DNA of 47,165 nucleotides, taken from NCBI RefSeq assembly GCF_030698145.1, contig NZ_JAUYNW010000063.1, forward strand, positions 1 to 47,165, read 5' to 3'. The stretch comes from Phenylobacterium sp. Its GTDB lineage: Bacteria > Pseudomonadota > Alphaproteobacteria > Caulobacterales > Caulobacteraceae. The notes beneath the pieces are model-generated. The model made no database searches and was not told the origin of the DNA. It saw only the letters and a program-made list of their open reading frames with translations. Positions 1 through 6,942 of the stretch are shown here, piece after piece; the stretch's first letter is position 1; each line of letters starts with the position of its first letter. Position numbers and translations under genes: made by a program.

Positions 1-463
1 GGAAGACGTTGAACGCCGCCTGGTCCTTCTGCTCGTCCACCGGCCAGAGGATCACCGAGACCACCATCTGCAGCGGCCCGACACTGACATAGACCGGCAG
101 GTCGCCGTATTCGTGCATGGTGACCAGCAGGACCGGCTCGGTCCCCTCGATCACCTGGGCGGTCAGCTCACCCTCGCGGACCAGGGTGCTCTCGACGAGC
201 GCGTCGCGCAGGCCAGGAACGGTCCAGGCGGTGTCTATGACGGAGTCCATGTGTTTGACGCCTTGTGCGTGAATGGTTTTGCCTAACAAAGCCGGGCCGC
301 GCGTCGACTCGATGACGATGGCCTGCACTGCGGCCTGGATGTCGGCCTTGCACGCCGACGGCGCCCAGACCTCGATCTTCACGAACCCCGCTTCCCGCCT
401 GGCCAGACGCCAGGCGCGGGTGCGCAGGGCGGCTTGTTCGGATCGGGGAGCTCGTCTAGCCAT
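1..463 (-). CDS. yjfI: DUF2170 (YjfI-type) protein, 3' end off window
   Basis: The reading frame is open from the window edge to ATG 463 on the minus strand (154 codons visible). The part after Met72 (ATG at 250) carries the DUF2170 signature: TAWTVPGLRDALVEST, then TMHEYGDLPVYVSVGPLQM and ILWPVDEQKDQ. The first 70 residues are basic (RRAPRSEQAALRTRAWRLARRE) followed by VKIEVWAPSACKADIQ, which resembles a small DNA-binding or antitoxin-like segment. Starts at 463, 484 and 250 are all in frame; I prefer 463 because coding-like sequence continues upstream of 250. The family sits beside YjfK/L/M in enterobacteria; its biochemical role is unknown. It is divergent from yjfK here. The family call is fairly sure, the start less so. 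Confidence 0.75.
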   Translation of the reverse strand, partial: MARRAPRSEQAALRTRAWRLARREAGFVKIEVWAPSACKADIQAAVQAIVIESTRGPALLGKTIHAQGVKHMDSVIDTAWTVPGLRDALVESTLVREGELTAQVIEGTEPVLLVTMHEYGDLPVYVSVGPLQMVVSVILWPVDEQKDQAAFNVF

Positions 464-545
464 GGATACATGTACGCATACCATGAACGCTTGACAAGAT
501 GTCGCAGCGGGTCATTCTGCCCCGGGTTTAGGAAAGCGCCCACCG
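464..545. promoter_or_regulatory. Divergent intergenic region of the yjf cluster
   Basis: This 82-bp gap separates the minus-strand DUF2170 gene from plus-strand DUF2491. It contains TTGACA at 491-496 (plus strand) but no convincing -10 at 16-18 bp. ATGG and CCAT arms at 462-484 form an imperfect palindrome centred on TGTACG, which could be an operator for both genes. Promoter assignment is weak. Confidence 0.3.
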
Positions 546-1190
546 ATGTTCCGCAAGCTCTTCGGCAAGGATACCCCGAAGCTGGCCGCGCCGGTGCTTC
601 CTATTGTGCGCAACGTCACCATCGGGCGCACCGTCATCCTCGATCCCCTCACCTGGCGGCGCTTCGGCGACCAGACGAAGTTCGCGCTCGACCGCGACAC
701 CCTGGAGATCACCGCCCAGGGCGTGGTCAGCCTCGACGACGGCGCTTTCGTCCATCGCTTCTACACCGACGACCACGTGATGTTTCAGGCGGTCTCCGAC
801 GACAAGGAGGGCCAGAGCGCCAACGACTTCACGCTCTTCGTCCCCTGGCGCACCGCCTATCCGGGCAGCTCGGCCCAGAACCGCCTGTGGGCCGACAAGC
901 TGCGCGGGGCGACCTTCATGGAGGACGACCTGCCGATCTATCGCCGCTTCTGGTTCGACGAGGACACCATCGACCAGGCGCCGGTGACCTTCTGGGAGAA
1001 CGTCTTCGAGGACCGGGCCGCCGAGATCCCCTATTCGCGCCTGTTCCAGACCTGCATGCTGTTCCATCGCGACCTGCCCGACGAGGGCCGCGAGCTGCTG
1101 CTGGCGATCACGCTGGAGCCCAAGGACGGCGACGTCACGCACGAGATCATGATCGGCCTGCCCCTGGCGGTCGGTGAATTCAGAGCCTGA
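546..1190 (+). CDS. yjfK: DUF2491 (YjfK-type) protein
   Basis: A 214-residue protein of the usual length for DUF2491 (about 210-220). It starts MFRKLFGKD and has the conserved middle IGRTVILDPLTWRRFGD and the C-terminal region with many acidic and aromatic residues (RRFWFDEDTIDQAPVTFWE). There is no signal peptide or membrane segment, so it is probably cytoplasmic. In enterobacteria yjfK belongs to a cluster with the PspA-like yjfJ, yjfL, yjfM and a glutathionylspermidine synthase-like yjfC, suggesting an envelope-stress role, but the function is not established. It is followed after 11 bp by the DUF350 gene. Confidence 0.85.
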   Translation: MFRKLFGKDTPKLAAPVLPIVRNVTIGRTVILDPLTWRRFGDQTKFALDRDTLEITAQGVVSLDDGAFVHRFYTDDHVMFQAVSDDKEGQSANDFTLFVPWRTAYPGSSAQNRLWADKLRGATFMEDDLPIYRRFWFDEDTIDQAPVTFWENVFEDRAAEIPYSRLFQTCMLFHRDLPDEGRELLLAITLEPKDGDVTHEIMIGLPLAVGEFRA

Positions 1191-1201
1191 GAGGCCAAGC
1201 C

Positions 1202-1615
1202 ATGTTCGATGTCACCGCGTTCCAGACCGGCGCCCTCGCCTTCCTGCTGGCCTTCGTCACGGCGGGGATCTTCACCCTGGCCTTCAAGGTCATCTACCAG
1301 TGGATCACTCCCTACAGGGAGCGCGACCTGATCCGGGCGGGCAACACCGCCGCGGCCATCGCGCTGGCCGGCGCCCTGATCGGCTACGTCCTGCCGCTCG
1401 CCTCGGCGCTCAGCCACACCGTCAGCCTGCTGGAGTTCGCCGCCTGGGCGACCCTGGCCGGCGTGATCCAGATCGTGGCCTTCACCGCCGTGCGCCTCAT
1501 CGCCCTGCCCGACGTCAAGGCGCGCATCGAGGCCGGCGAGGTCTCCATCGGCGTTTACCTGGCCGGGGTCTCCATCGCCGTCGGCCTGCTCAACGCCGCC
1601 TGCATGACCGCGTGA
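1202..1615 (+). CDS. yjfL: DUF350 (YjfL-type) inner-membrane protein
   Basis: A 137-residue hydrophobic protein with about four predicted membrane segments (roughly residues 8-30, 50-70, 75-97 and 112-135). It has the DUF350 pattern around LAFKVIYQWITPYRERDLI and RAGNTAAAIALAGALIGY. DUF350 proteins are small inner-membrane proteins of unknown function, often found with DUF2491 and DUF1190 as here. It lies 11 bp after yjfK and 8 bp before yjfM, so the three are almost certainly one operon. Confidence 0.85.
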   Translation: MFDVTAFQTGALAFLLAFVTAGIFTLAFKVIYQWITPYRERDLIRAGNTAAAIALAGALIGYVLPLASALSHTVSLLEFAAWATLAGVIQIVAFTAVRLIALPDVKARIEAGEVSIGVYLAGVSIAVGLLNAACMTA

Positions 1616-1623
1616 GGCCCGTC

Positions 1624-2223
1624 ATGAAGCGTTCCTCCTCCCTCACCCTCACCACCATGCTGGCCGGCGCCAGCCTGACCGTCGCCGCCTGCGACGACCC
1701 ACCCTCGGCCGCGCGCTGGGACCAGGGCTCGGTCGCCCAGGGCGAGCAGGTCGAGACCTTCCAGTACGCCGACCTGGACTCCTGCAAGACCGCCAACGCG
1801 ATCCCCGACGCCGAGTGCGACACCGCCTACGCCAAGGCGCTCGAGGACAACGACAAGTCCGCCCCCCGCTTCGAGGCCAAGGCCACCTGCGAGGAGACCT
1901 ACGGCGCCGGCAATTGCGTGCCGCGCGGCTCGGGCGGCGGCAGCTTCTTCACCCCCCTGCTGGCCGGCTTTGTCATCGGCCAGATGTTCGACGGCGGCGG
2001 CAATCGCTACTACCGCGGCACCGGCCTCTATCGCGGCCGCGACGGCTACCAGACGGGCTGGGGCGGCACGCTCGGCCGCGACTACACGACCGGGCGCACC
2101 ACCATCTCGCGCCAGAGCATCGATCCGCCCGACAGCATCCGCCAGGCGCCGCCCCGCATGCAGACCCGCACCTCCGTGGTCTCCCGAGGCGGCTTCGGCG
2201 GCGGCCGCGGCTTCGGCGGGTAG
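1624..2223 (+). CDS. yjfM: DUF1190 (YjfM-type) lipoprotein
   Basis: A 199-residue protein starting MKRSSSLTLTTMLAGASL, with a lipobox-like end TVAAC at Cys23. DUF1190 features follow: YADLDSCKTANAIPDAECDTAYAKAL, with paired cysteines, then a Gly-rich C-terminus ending RGGFGGGRGFGG. ATG 1624 is chosen because it opens directly into the signal sequence; the frame is open further upstream but overlaps yjfL. Function is unknown. The glutathionylspermidine synthase-like yjfC that commonly follows is absent; an unrelated intergenic repeat and a peptidase gene come next. Confidence 0.8.
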   Translation: MKRSSSLTLTTMLAGASLTVAACDDPPSAARWDQGSVAQGEQVETFQYADLDSCKTANAIPDAECDTAYAKALEDNDKSAPRFEAKATCEETYGAGNCVPRGSGGGSFFTPLLAGFVIGQMFDGGGNRYYRGTGLYRGRDGYQTGWGGTLGRDYTTGRTTISRQSIDPPDSIRQAPPRMQTRTSVVSRGGFGGGRGFGG

Positions 2224-2228
2224 GACCT

Positions 2229-2282
2229 AGATGCTCCCCTCCTGGGGGAGCTGTCACCGCAGGTGACTGAGGGGGACTTTGA
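2229..2282 (+). repeat. Modular palindromic intergenic repeat, copy A
   Basis: It begins AGATGCTCCCCT and pairs CTCCCC with GGGGAG (first hairpin). A second hairpin GTCACC-GCA-GGTGAC follows, and it ends TGAGGGGGACTTTGA. The outer parts match copy B (10362-10418) almost base for base, while the middle hairpin differs. The remaining intergenic stretch to 2477 holds GC-rich palindromic sequence but no gene I can support. Confidence 0.75.
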
Positions 2283-2477
2283 CTCTTATGGGCTGCAACC
2301 CCTCCGACACGTCGCCGATAGAGGCGACGCGCCACCTCCCACTAATCGCGCCGCGCGCTGGGGGAGGATCTAGGAGCGCCGCCCTCCGCTCGCCCCTCGG
2401 GCGAGCCAGCTTCGCCGCGGCCTCGACACCCGCCTCCCGTGCGTTAGGATTTGGCCGCAACCGGGGTGGGGTGTGGC

Positions 2478-4034
2478 GTGACGGGTCCTAGGCGTTTGAT
2501 CGGCATGGCGTGCGCCATCGCCGTCGTGAGCTTTCTCCACCCGGCGGCGGCCCGGGCGGCCTGGATCAAGGCCGAGACCGACCGCTTCATCGTCTACGGC
2601 GACGGACGCGACAAGGCGGTCCGCAACCTCGCCGAACGGTTGACGATCTTCGACGCCACCCTGCGCATTCTCAATCCCGCCGTCGGCCAGGGCGTCCCTC
2701 AGCGCAAACTTGAGGTCTATCTGGTGGCCGACGGCCGCGAATTGCGCCGGGTCGAGCCGCGACTCGACGACCGCATCGGGGGCTTCTACCGCGCCGCGCC
2801 CCAGGCGACCTTCGCGGTGGTCCGCTCGTCGGACAGCGTGATGGGCGCCGATGACGTCCTGTTCCACGAGTACGCCCACCACTTCATGCTGGAAAACTTC
2901 CCCGCCGCCTATCCGGGTTGGTTCATCGAGGGCTGGGCGGAGTATTTCATGACCGCGGAGGTCACCTGGAAGGGCGTCAAGGTTGGCGGCTACAACGAGA
3001 ACCGCGCCTACTGGCTGTTCCATGCCCCCTGGCTGCCGCTGGAGACGGTGCTCTCCAAGTCGCCCTCCGAGATCGAACCGGCCAAGCGCCACATCTATTA
3101 CGGCCAGGCCTGGCTGCTGATGCACTACATGCGTGGCGACCCCGCCCGCGTCGCGCAGATCAACAAGGCGACCCGGGCCATCGCCGCTGGCGAACCGCCG
3201 GTGAAGGCCATGCAGGAGGCCACCGGCCTCACCATCCTCGAACTGACCAAGGCCCTGCGCGGTTACCGCAGGCTGCCGATGTTGATGGTCAAGCCGCCGA
3301 TGGAAGGCCCGCCCCAGGTCACGATCACCCCCCTCCCGGCCACGGCCGAGGCGTTCCTGCTCGACAACCTGCGCCTGGCCACGGCCTCGGTCGCCCAGCC
3401 CGACGCGGCGTTGCTGGCCGACATCCGGACCCGGGCGGCCCGCTATCCCGGCGACCGCCTGGCCGAGCTCACCCTGGCGCGCGCCGAGTTCAACTTCGGC
3501 GACACCGCGGCCGGCGAAGCCATCGCGCAGTGCCGGCTGAAGGAGGCGCCTGGGGACGTCGAGTTGCTGTATCTGGCGGGGATGGGCCAGATCCTCGCCG
3601 CCGAGCGCGCACCCGACACCCACGTCGAGCGCCTGCGCGCCGCGCGCAAGCTCCTCGGCAAGGCCTACGCGCTCGACCAGGACGACTACCGCATCCTGCT
3701 GGCCTACGCCTACAGCCGCAGCGCTGAGCCCGCCTACCCCACCGAGAACGATCTCAACGTGCTGCTGGAGGCCCGCGCCCTGGCGCCGTCGGTGCAGATG
3801 GCGTCGGTCTGGGCCGGCGCGGCGCTCATCAAACGCGACCGCCGCGACCAGGCGGTGGGCATGCTCTCCGGCGTGGCCAACAATCCGCACGGCGGCCCCT
3901 TGCCGGCCCAGGCCCGCGCCCTGCTGGCCGGAAAGTCCATGGCCGAGGCCTCCCGCATCGCCGCCGCCGAGCCCGACGAGCCTGGCCCGGGCGAACCCGA
4001 GAAGCCGCCCGCCCCGGCGAAGCCGGCGAAATGA
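2478..4034 (+). CDS. Secreted HExxH zinc metallopeptidase with C-terminal TPR-like region
   Basis: A 518-residue protein from GTG 2478; ATG 2505 and TTG 2451 are alternatives. GTG 2478 gives a basic n-region (PRR) before the hydrophobic signal ending AAARA around residue 27. The zinc motif HEYAHH is at residues 130-135, and PGWFIEGWAEYF (residues 146-157) supplies the downstream Glu of a gluzincin. The C-terminal half is helical with TPR-like repeats (ELTLARAEFNFGD, ELLYLAGMGQILAAER), and the tail is Pro/Glu/Lys-rich. It is probably periplasmic; the substrate is unknown. Its TGA overlaps the ATG of the next gene (ATGA), so the two are translationally coupled. Confidence 0.75.
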   Translation: MTGPRRLIGMACAIAVVSFLHPAAARAAWIKAETDRFIVYGDGRDKAVRNLAERLTIFDATLRILNPAVGQGVPQRKLEVYLVADGRELRRVEPRLDDRIGGFYRAAPQATFAVVRSSDSVMGADDVLFHEYAHHFMLENFPAAYPGWFIEGWAEYFMTAEVTWKGVKVGGYNENRAYWLFHAPWLPLETVLSKSPSEIEPAKRHIYYGQAWLLMHYMRGDPARVAQINKATRAIAAGEPPVKAMQEATGLTILELTKALRGYRRLPMLMVKPPMEGPPQVTITPLPATAEAFLLDNLRLATASVAQPDAALLADIRTRAARYPGDRLAELTLARAEFNFGDTAAGEAIAQCRLKEAPGDVELLYLAGMGQILAAERAPDTHVERLRAARKLLGKAYALDQDDYRILLAYAYSRSAEPAYPTENDLNVLLEARALAPSVQMASVWAGAALIKRDRRDQAVGMLSGVANNPHGGPLPAQARALLAGKSMAEASRIAAAEPDEPGPGEPEKPPAPAKPAK

Positions 4035-5107
4035 CCGCCCTCGACCAGCAGCTCGCCATCGGCGTCACGCGCCTGCGCGAGCACATGCTGAACCATGCCG
4101 AGCTGATCTTCCGCCGCATCCTGGACGCCGACCCAGAGCACCTCCAGGCCGGCCGCTATCTGGGCGTCACCCTGGTCAAGCTCGGGCGCCGCGACGAGGC
4201 CCTGCCCCTGCTGCAGGCCGCCGCGGCCCGCGACCCGCAGGCCCGGGCCGATCTCGACGCGGCCCTTAACGGCGGGCCCTTCGCCACCGACCAGGGCGAG
4301 CACGCCTTCAAGGTGATCGACTATCCCTACCGTTCGACCGTCCGCTACGGCTCGGGCCGCCCGCCGCACCGCGAGCTCGCCGCCCTGATCGGCGCCGGCG
4401 CCCCGCGCTACGGCCAGTTCCTCGACCGCCTCGGCGAGATCGCCGGCGACTTCGACGACATCCCGCTGGGCGGCGCCTATGAAACCCCGACGCCCTTCTG
4501 GCTCAACGCCTGGTTCCCGCCGCTGGACGGCATGGTGCTGACGCAGATGCTGCGCGCCCACGATCCGGCCCGCTTCCTGGAGATCGGCTCGGGGGTCTCC
4601 ACCAAGTTCGCCCGCCGCGCCGTGACCCGCTACGGCCTCAGGACCCGCCTGACCTCCATCGACCCCCAGCCCCGCAACGAGGTCGACGCCCTGTGCGACG
4701 ACGTCATCCGCCGGCCGCTGGAGGACTGCCCGCCCCAGATGTTCGAGGCCCTGGTCCCCGGCGACATCCTCTTCCTGGATTCCTCGCACCGCGCCTTCCA
4801 GGGCTCGGACGTCACGGTGTTCTTCCTCGACATCCTGCCGCGTCTGAAGCACGGGGTGATCGTCCAGGTCCACGACATCTACCTGCCCGACGACTACATC
4901 TCCGGCCACGTGGCCCGGCTGTGGAACGAGCAGTACCTGCTGGCCACGGCCCTGCTGTTCGGCGGGCAAGCCTTCGAGGTCCTGTTCCCCTGCTGGTATG
5001 TCGGCCAGGACCCGGCCCTGGCCGCAAAGGCCGCCGCCCTCCTGCGCCAGGGTCCGCGCGAGACCCTCAACCTCTACGGCGCGTCCTTTTGGCTCAGGAA
5101 GACCTGA
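4031..5107 (+). CDS. TPR-fused class I SAM-dependent methyltransferase
   Basis: A 358-residue protein. Residues 10-78 form a TPR-like helical pair (HAELIFRRILDADPEHLQA, LVKLGRRDEALPLLQAA). The methyltransferase has motif I at RFLEIGSGVSTKFA (about 181-194), an acidic strand end TSIDPQ, and ILFLDSSHRAF followed by VHDIYLPDDY, as in the methyltransferase-24 group found near glycan genes. No signal peptide, so cytoplasmic. It starts inside the stop of the upstream peptidase (ATGA), which implies a shared operon. The acceptor substrate cannot be read from the sequence. Confidence 0.75.
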   Translation: MTALDQQLAIGVTRLREHMLNHAELIFRRILDADPEHLQAGRYLGVTLVKLGRRDEALPLLQAAAARDPQARADLDAALNGGPFATDQGEHAFKVIDYPYRSTVRYGSGRPPHRELAALIGAGAPRYGQFLDRLGEIAGDFDDIPLGGAYETPTPFWLNAWFPPLDGMVLTQMLRAHDPARFLEIGSGVSTKFARRAVTRYGLRTRLTSIDPQPRNEVDALCDDVIRRPLEDCPPQMFEALVPGDILFLDSSHRAFQGSDVTVFFLDILPRLKHGVIVQVHDIYLPDDYISGHVARLWNEQYLLATALLFGGQAFEVLFPCWYVGQDPALAAKAAALLRQGPRETLNLYGASFWLRKT

Positions 5108-5180
5108 CGTCGGGTCAGTCTTTGTCGCCGCCTCCCGCGGGCCTAGGATGGCCCTCGACAGCACAGACGGGAGACGTGAC

Positions 5181-6386
5181 ATGGCCGATCATGGCGGGGA
5201 TATCGGGCTCGAGGCCTTCCGGAGCGACGTCGCCGCCTGGCTCGGCGCCAACTTCCCGCCGGCGCTGAAGGGCAAGGCGGCCCTGGCCTCGGCCGAGATC
5301 TCCTATGCCGACCCCCACCTCGCCGCCTGGCGCAAGGCCATCGGCGCCAAGGGCTGGGCGACCCCGACCTGGCCGGCCCAGTACGGCGGCGGCGGCCTCT
5401 CGCCGCTGGAGGCCCGGACCCTGGCCCAGGAGATGGCCAGGATCGGCGCCTTCAACCCGCTGATGTTCGGCATGGGCGTGACCATGATCGGCCCGACCAT
5501 CCTCGACTACGGCACCGAGGCCCAGAAGGCCCGGCACATCCCGCCCATCGTGCGCGGCGACGTGCAGTGGTGCGTCGGCTATTCCGAGCCCAACGCCGGC
5601 TCGGACCTGGCCTCCCTGCAGATGCGCTGCGAGGACGCCGGCGACCACTATGTGATCAACGGCCAGAAGACGTGGACTTCCGGCGCCCAGTACTCCGACT
5701 GGTGCGGCGCCCTGGTCCGCACCGACTTCGCCGCCAAGAAGCACGACGGCATCTCCTTCATGCTCATCGACATGCGTCAGGACGCCATCGATCCGCGCCC
5801 CATCGCGCTGATCGCCGGCGCCTCGCCGTTCTGCGAAACCTTCTTCACCGATGCGCGCGCGGAGAAGGACGGCCTGCTGGGCGAACTCAACGGCGGCTGG
5901 ACCGTCGGCAAGCGCCTGCTGCAGCATGAGCGCGCCAGCCAGACCGGCGCCTCCTCGGGCGGCCGCGCCGCGCCGCTGCAGGACATCGCCAAGCGCTATG
6001 TGGGCGTCGACGACCAGGGCCGCCTGGCCGACAGCGACCTGCGCACCCGACTCACCCAGCACCTGATGGACGCCAAGGTCCACGGCCTGACCCTGGCCCG
6101 GATCGTGGCCGAGTCGAAGGGCGCCTCGGGGGCCACCAACACCGCCTCCATCCTGAAGAACTCCGCCACCCACGTGGCCCAGACCCGCGCCGAGCTCAGC
6201 CTGGAGATCTTCGGCTGTCAGGGCCTCGGCTGGGACGGCGACGACTTCACCCGCGACGAGATCGAGACCGTCCGCGGCTGGCTGGGCGGCAAGGCGATGT
6301 CGATCTACGGCGGCTCCTTCGAGATCCAAAACAACATCATCTCCAAGCGCATCCTGGGCCTGCCCGAAACCACCGCCTCGACCTGA
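5181..6386 (+). CDS. Acyl-CoA dehydrogenase family flavoprotein
   Basis: A 401-residue protein of normal family length, from ATG 5181 preceded by GGGAGACGTGAC. It oxidises an acyl-CoA at C2-C3 with FAD. N-terminal helical domain about residues 1-130, middle beta domain with QWCVGYSEPNAGSDLASLQ and GQKTWTSGAQYSDW (the family's signature region), and C-terminal helical domain ending YGGSFEIQNNIISKRILGLP. The C-terminal GxxEIQ motif contacts the flavin in relatives. The long frame upstream of 5181 overlaps the preceding gene and is not used. Chain-length specificity cannot be judged. Confidence 0.88.
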   Translation: MADHGGDIGLEAFRSDVAAWLGANFPPALKGKAALASAEISYADPHLAAWRKAIGAKGWATPTWPAQYGGGGLSPLEARTLAQEMARIGAFNPLMFGMGVTMIGPTILDYGTEAQKARHIPPIVRGDVQWCVGYSEPNAGSDLASLQMRCEDAGDHYVINGQKTWTSGAQYSDWCGALVRTDFAAKKHDGISFMLIDMRQDAIDPRPIALIAGASPFCETFFTDARAEKDGLLGELNGGWTVGKRLLQHERASQTGASSGGRAAPLQDIAKRYVGVDDQGRLADSDLRTRLTQHLMDAKVHGLTLARIVAESKGASGATNTASILKNSATHVAQTRAELSLEIFGCQGLGWDGDDFTRDEIETVRGWLGGKAMSIYGGSFEIQNNIISKRILGLPETTAST

Positions 6387-6398
6387 GAAAAAGCCGCT

Positions 6399-6436
6399 CA
6401 TGTTCCTTTTCCCCTTGCGGGAGAAGGACACACCGC
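6399..6436 (+). repeat. Palindromic intergenic element ahead of trxC
   Basis: TTCCTTTTCCCCTTGCGGGAGAAGGA can fold with TCCTT against AAGGA and CCC against GGG. This is the left hairpin type seen in the other intergenic repeats of the window, here without a clear middle hairpin. It sits in the leader of the thioredoxin gene. Confidence 0.4.
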
Positions 6437-6471
6437 TCCCCAGCCCGCGCCCAGAGAGCCGCGAGAGTCCG

Positions 6472-6942
6472 ATGTCAGACGCCACAGCCGCCGCCGATCT
6501 GCTTGTCGTCGCCTGTCCGGTCGACGGTTCGCTCAACCGGGTCCCCAGGGGCAAGCTCGACAGCGGGCCCAAGTGCGGCAAGTGCGGCGCCCTGCTCTTC
6601 CAGGGCAAGGCGGTCGATCTGACCGCGGCGACCTTCGAGCGGCACGCGCTCAAGAGCGACCTGCCGCTCGTCATCGACTTCTGGGCGGCCTGGTGCGGCC
6701 CCTGCCGCATGATGAGCCCGAACTTCGAGGCCGCCGCGGCGCAGCTTGAGCCCCGCGTGCGGATGGCCAAGCTCGACACCGAGGCCGAACCCGCCATCGC
6801 CGGGCGCTACAACATCCGCGGCATCCCCAGCATGATCATGATCCGCAAGGGCCGCGAGATCGCCCGCGTCTCCGGCGCCATGCCGACCCCGGCCATCGTC
6901 CAGTGGGTCACCCAGGCCCTCGCCCAGGCCCCGCCCGGCTGA
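6472..6942 (+). CDS. trxC: Thioredoxin 2 with variant zinc-binding N-terminus
   Basis: A 156-residue thiol-disulfide oxidoreductase of the TrxC type. The thioredoxin fold has the active site WCGPC at residues 74-78 and the cis-proline loop IRGIPSMI. TrxC proteins carry an N-terminal zinc ribbon made of two CxxC pairs. Here the second pair is intact (C35-G-K-C38), but the first is C15-P-V-D18, so one cysteine is replaced by aspartate. Cytoplasmic, no signal peptide. Its last 35 bp overlap the 3' end of the convergent TPR gene. Confidence 0.9.
   Translation: MSDATAAADLLVVACPVDGSLNRVPRGKLDSGPKCGKCGALLFQGKAVDLTAATFERHALKSDLPLVIDFWAAWCGPCRMMSPNFEAAAAQLEPRVRMAKLDTEAEPAIAGRYNIRGIPSMIMIRKGREIARVSGAMPTPAIVQWVTQALAQAPPG

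Noticed and set aside
3734..5182. Long open frame on the minus strand across the methyltransferase and peptidase genes
   Set aside because: It is antisense to two well-supported coupled genes; its translation is a low-complexity run of Gly, Ala, Val, Gln and Glu, as expected from high-GC antisense.
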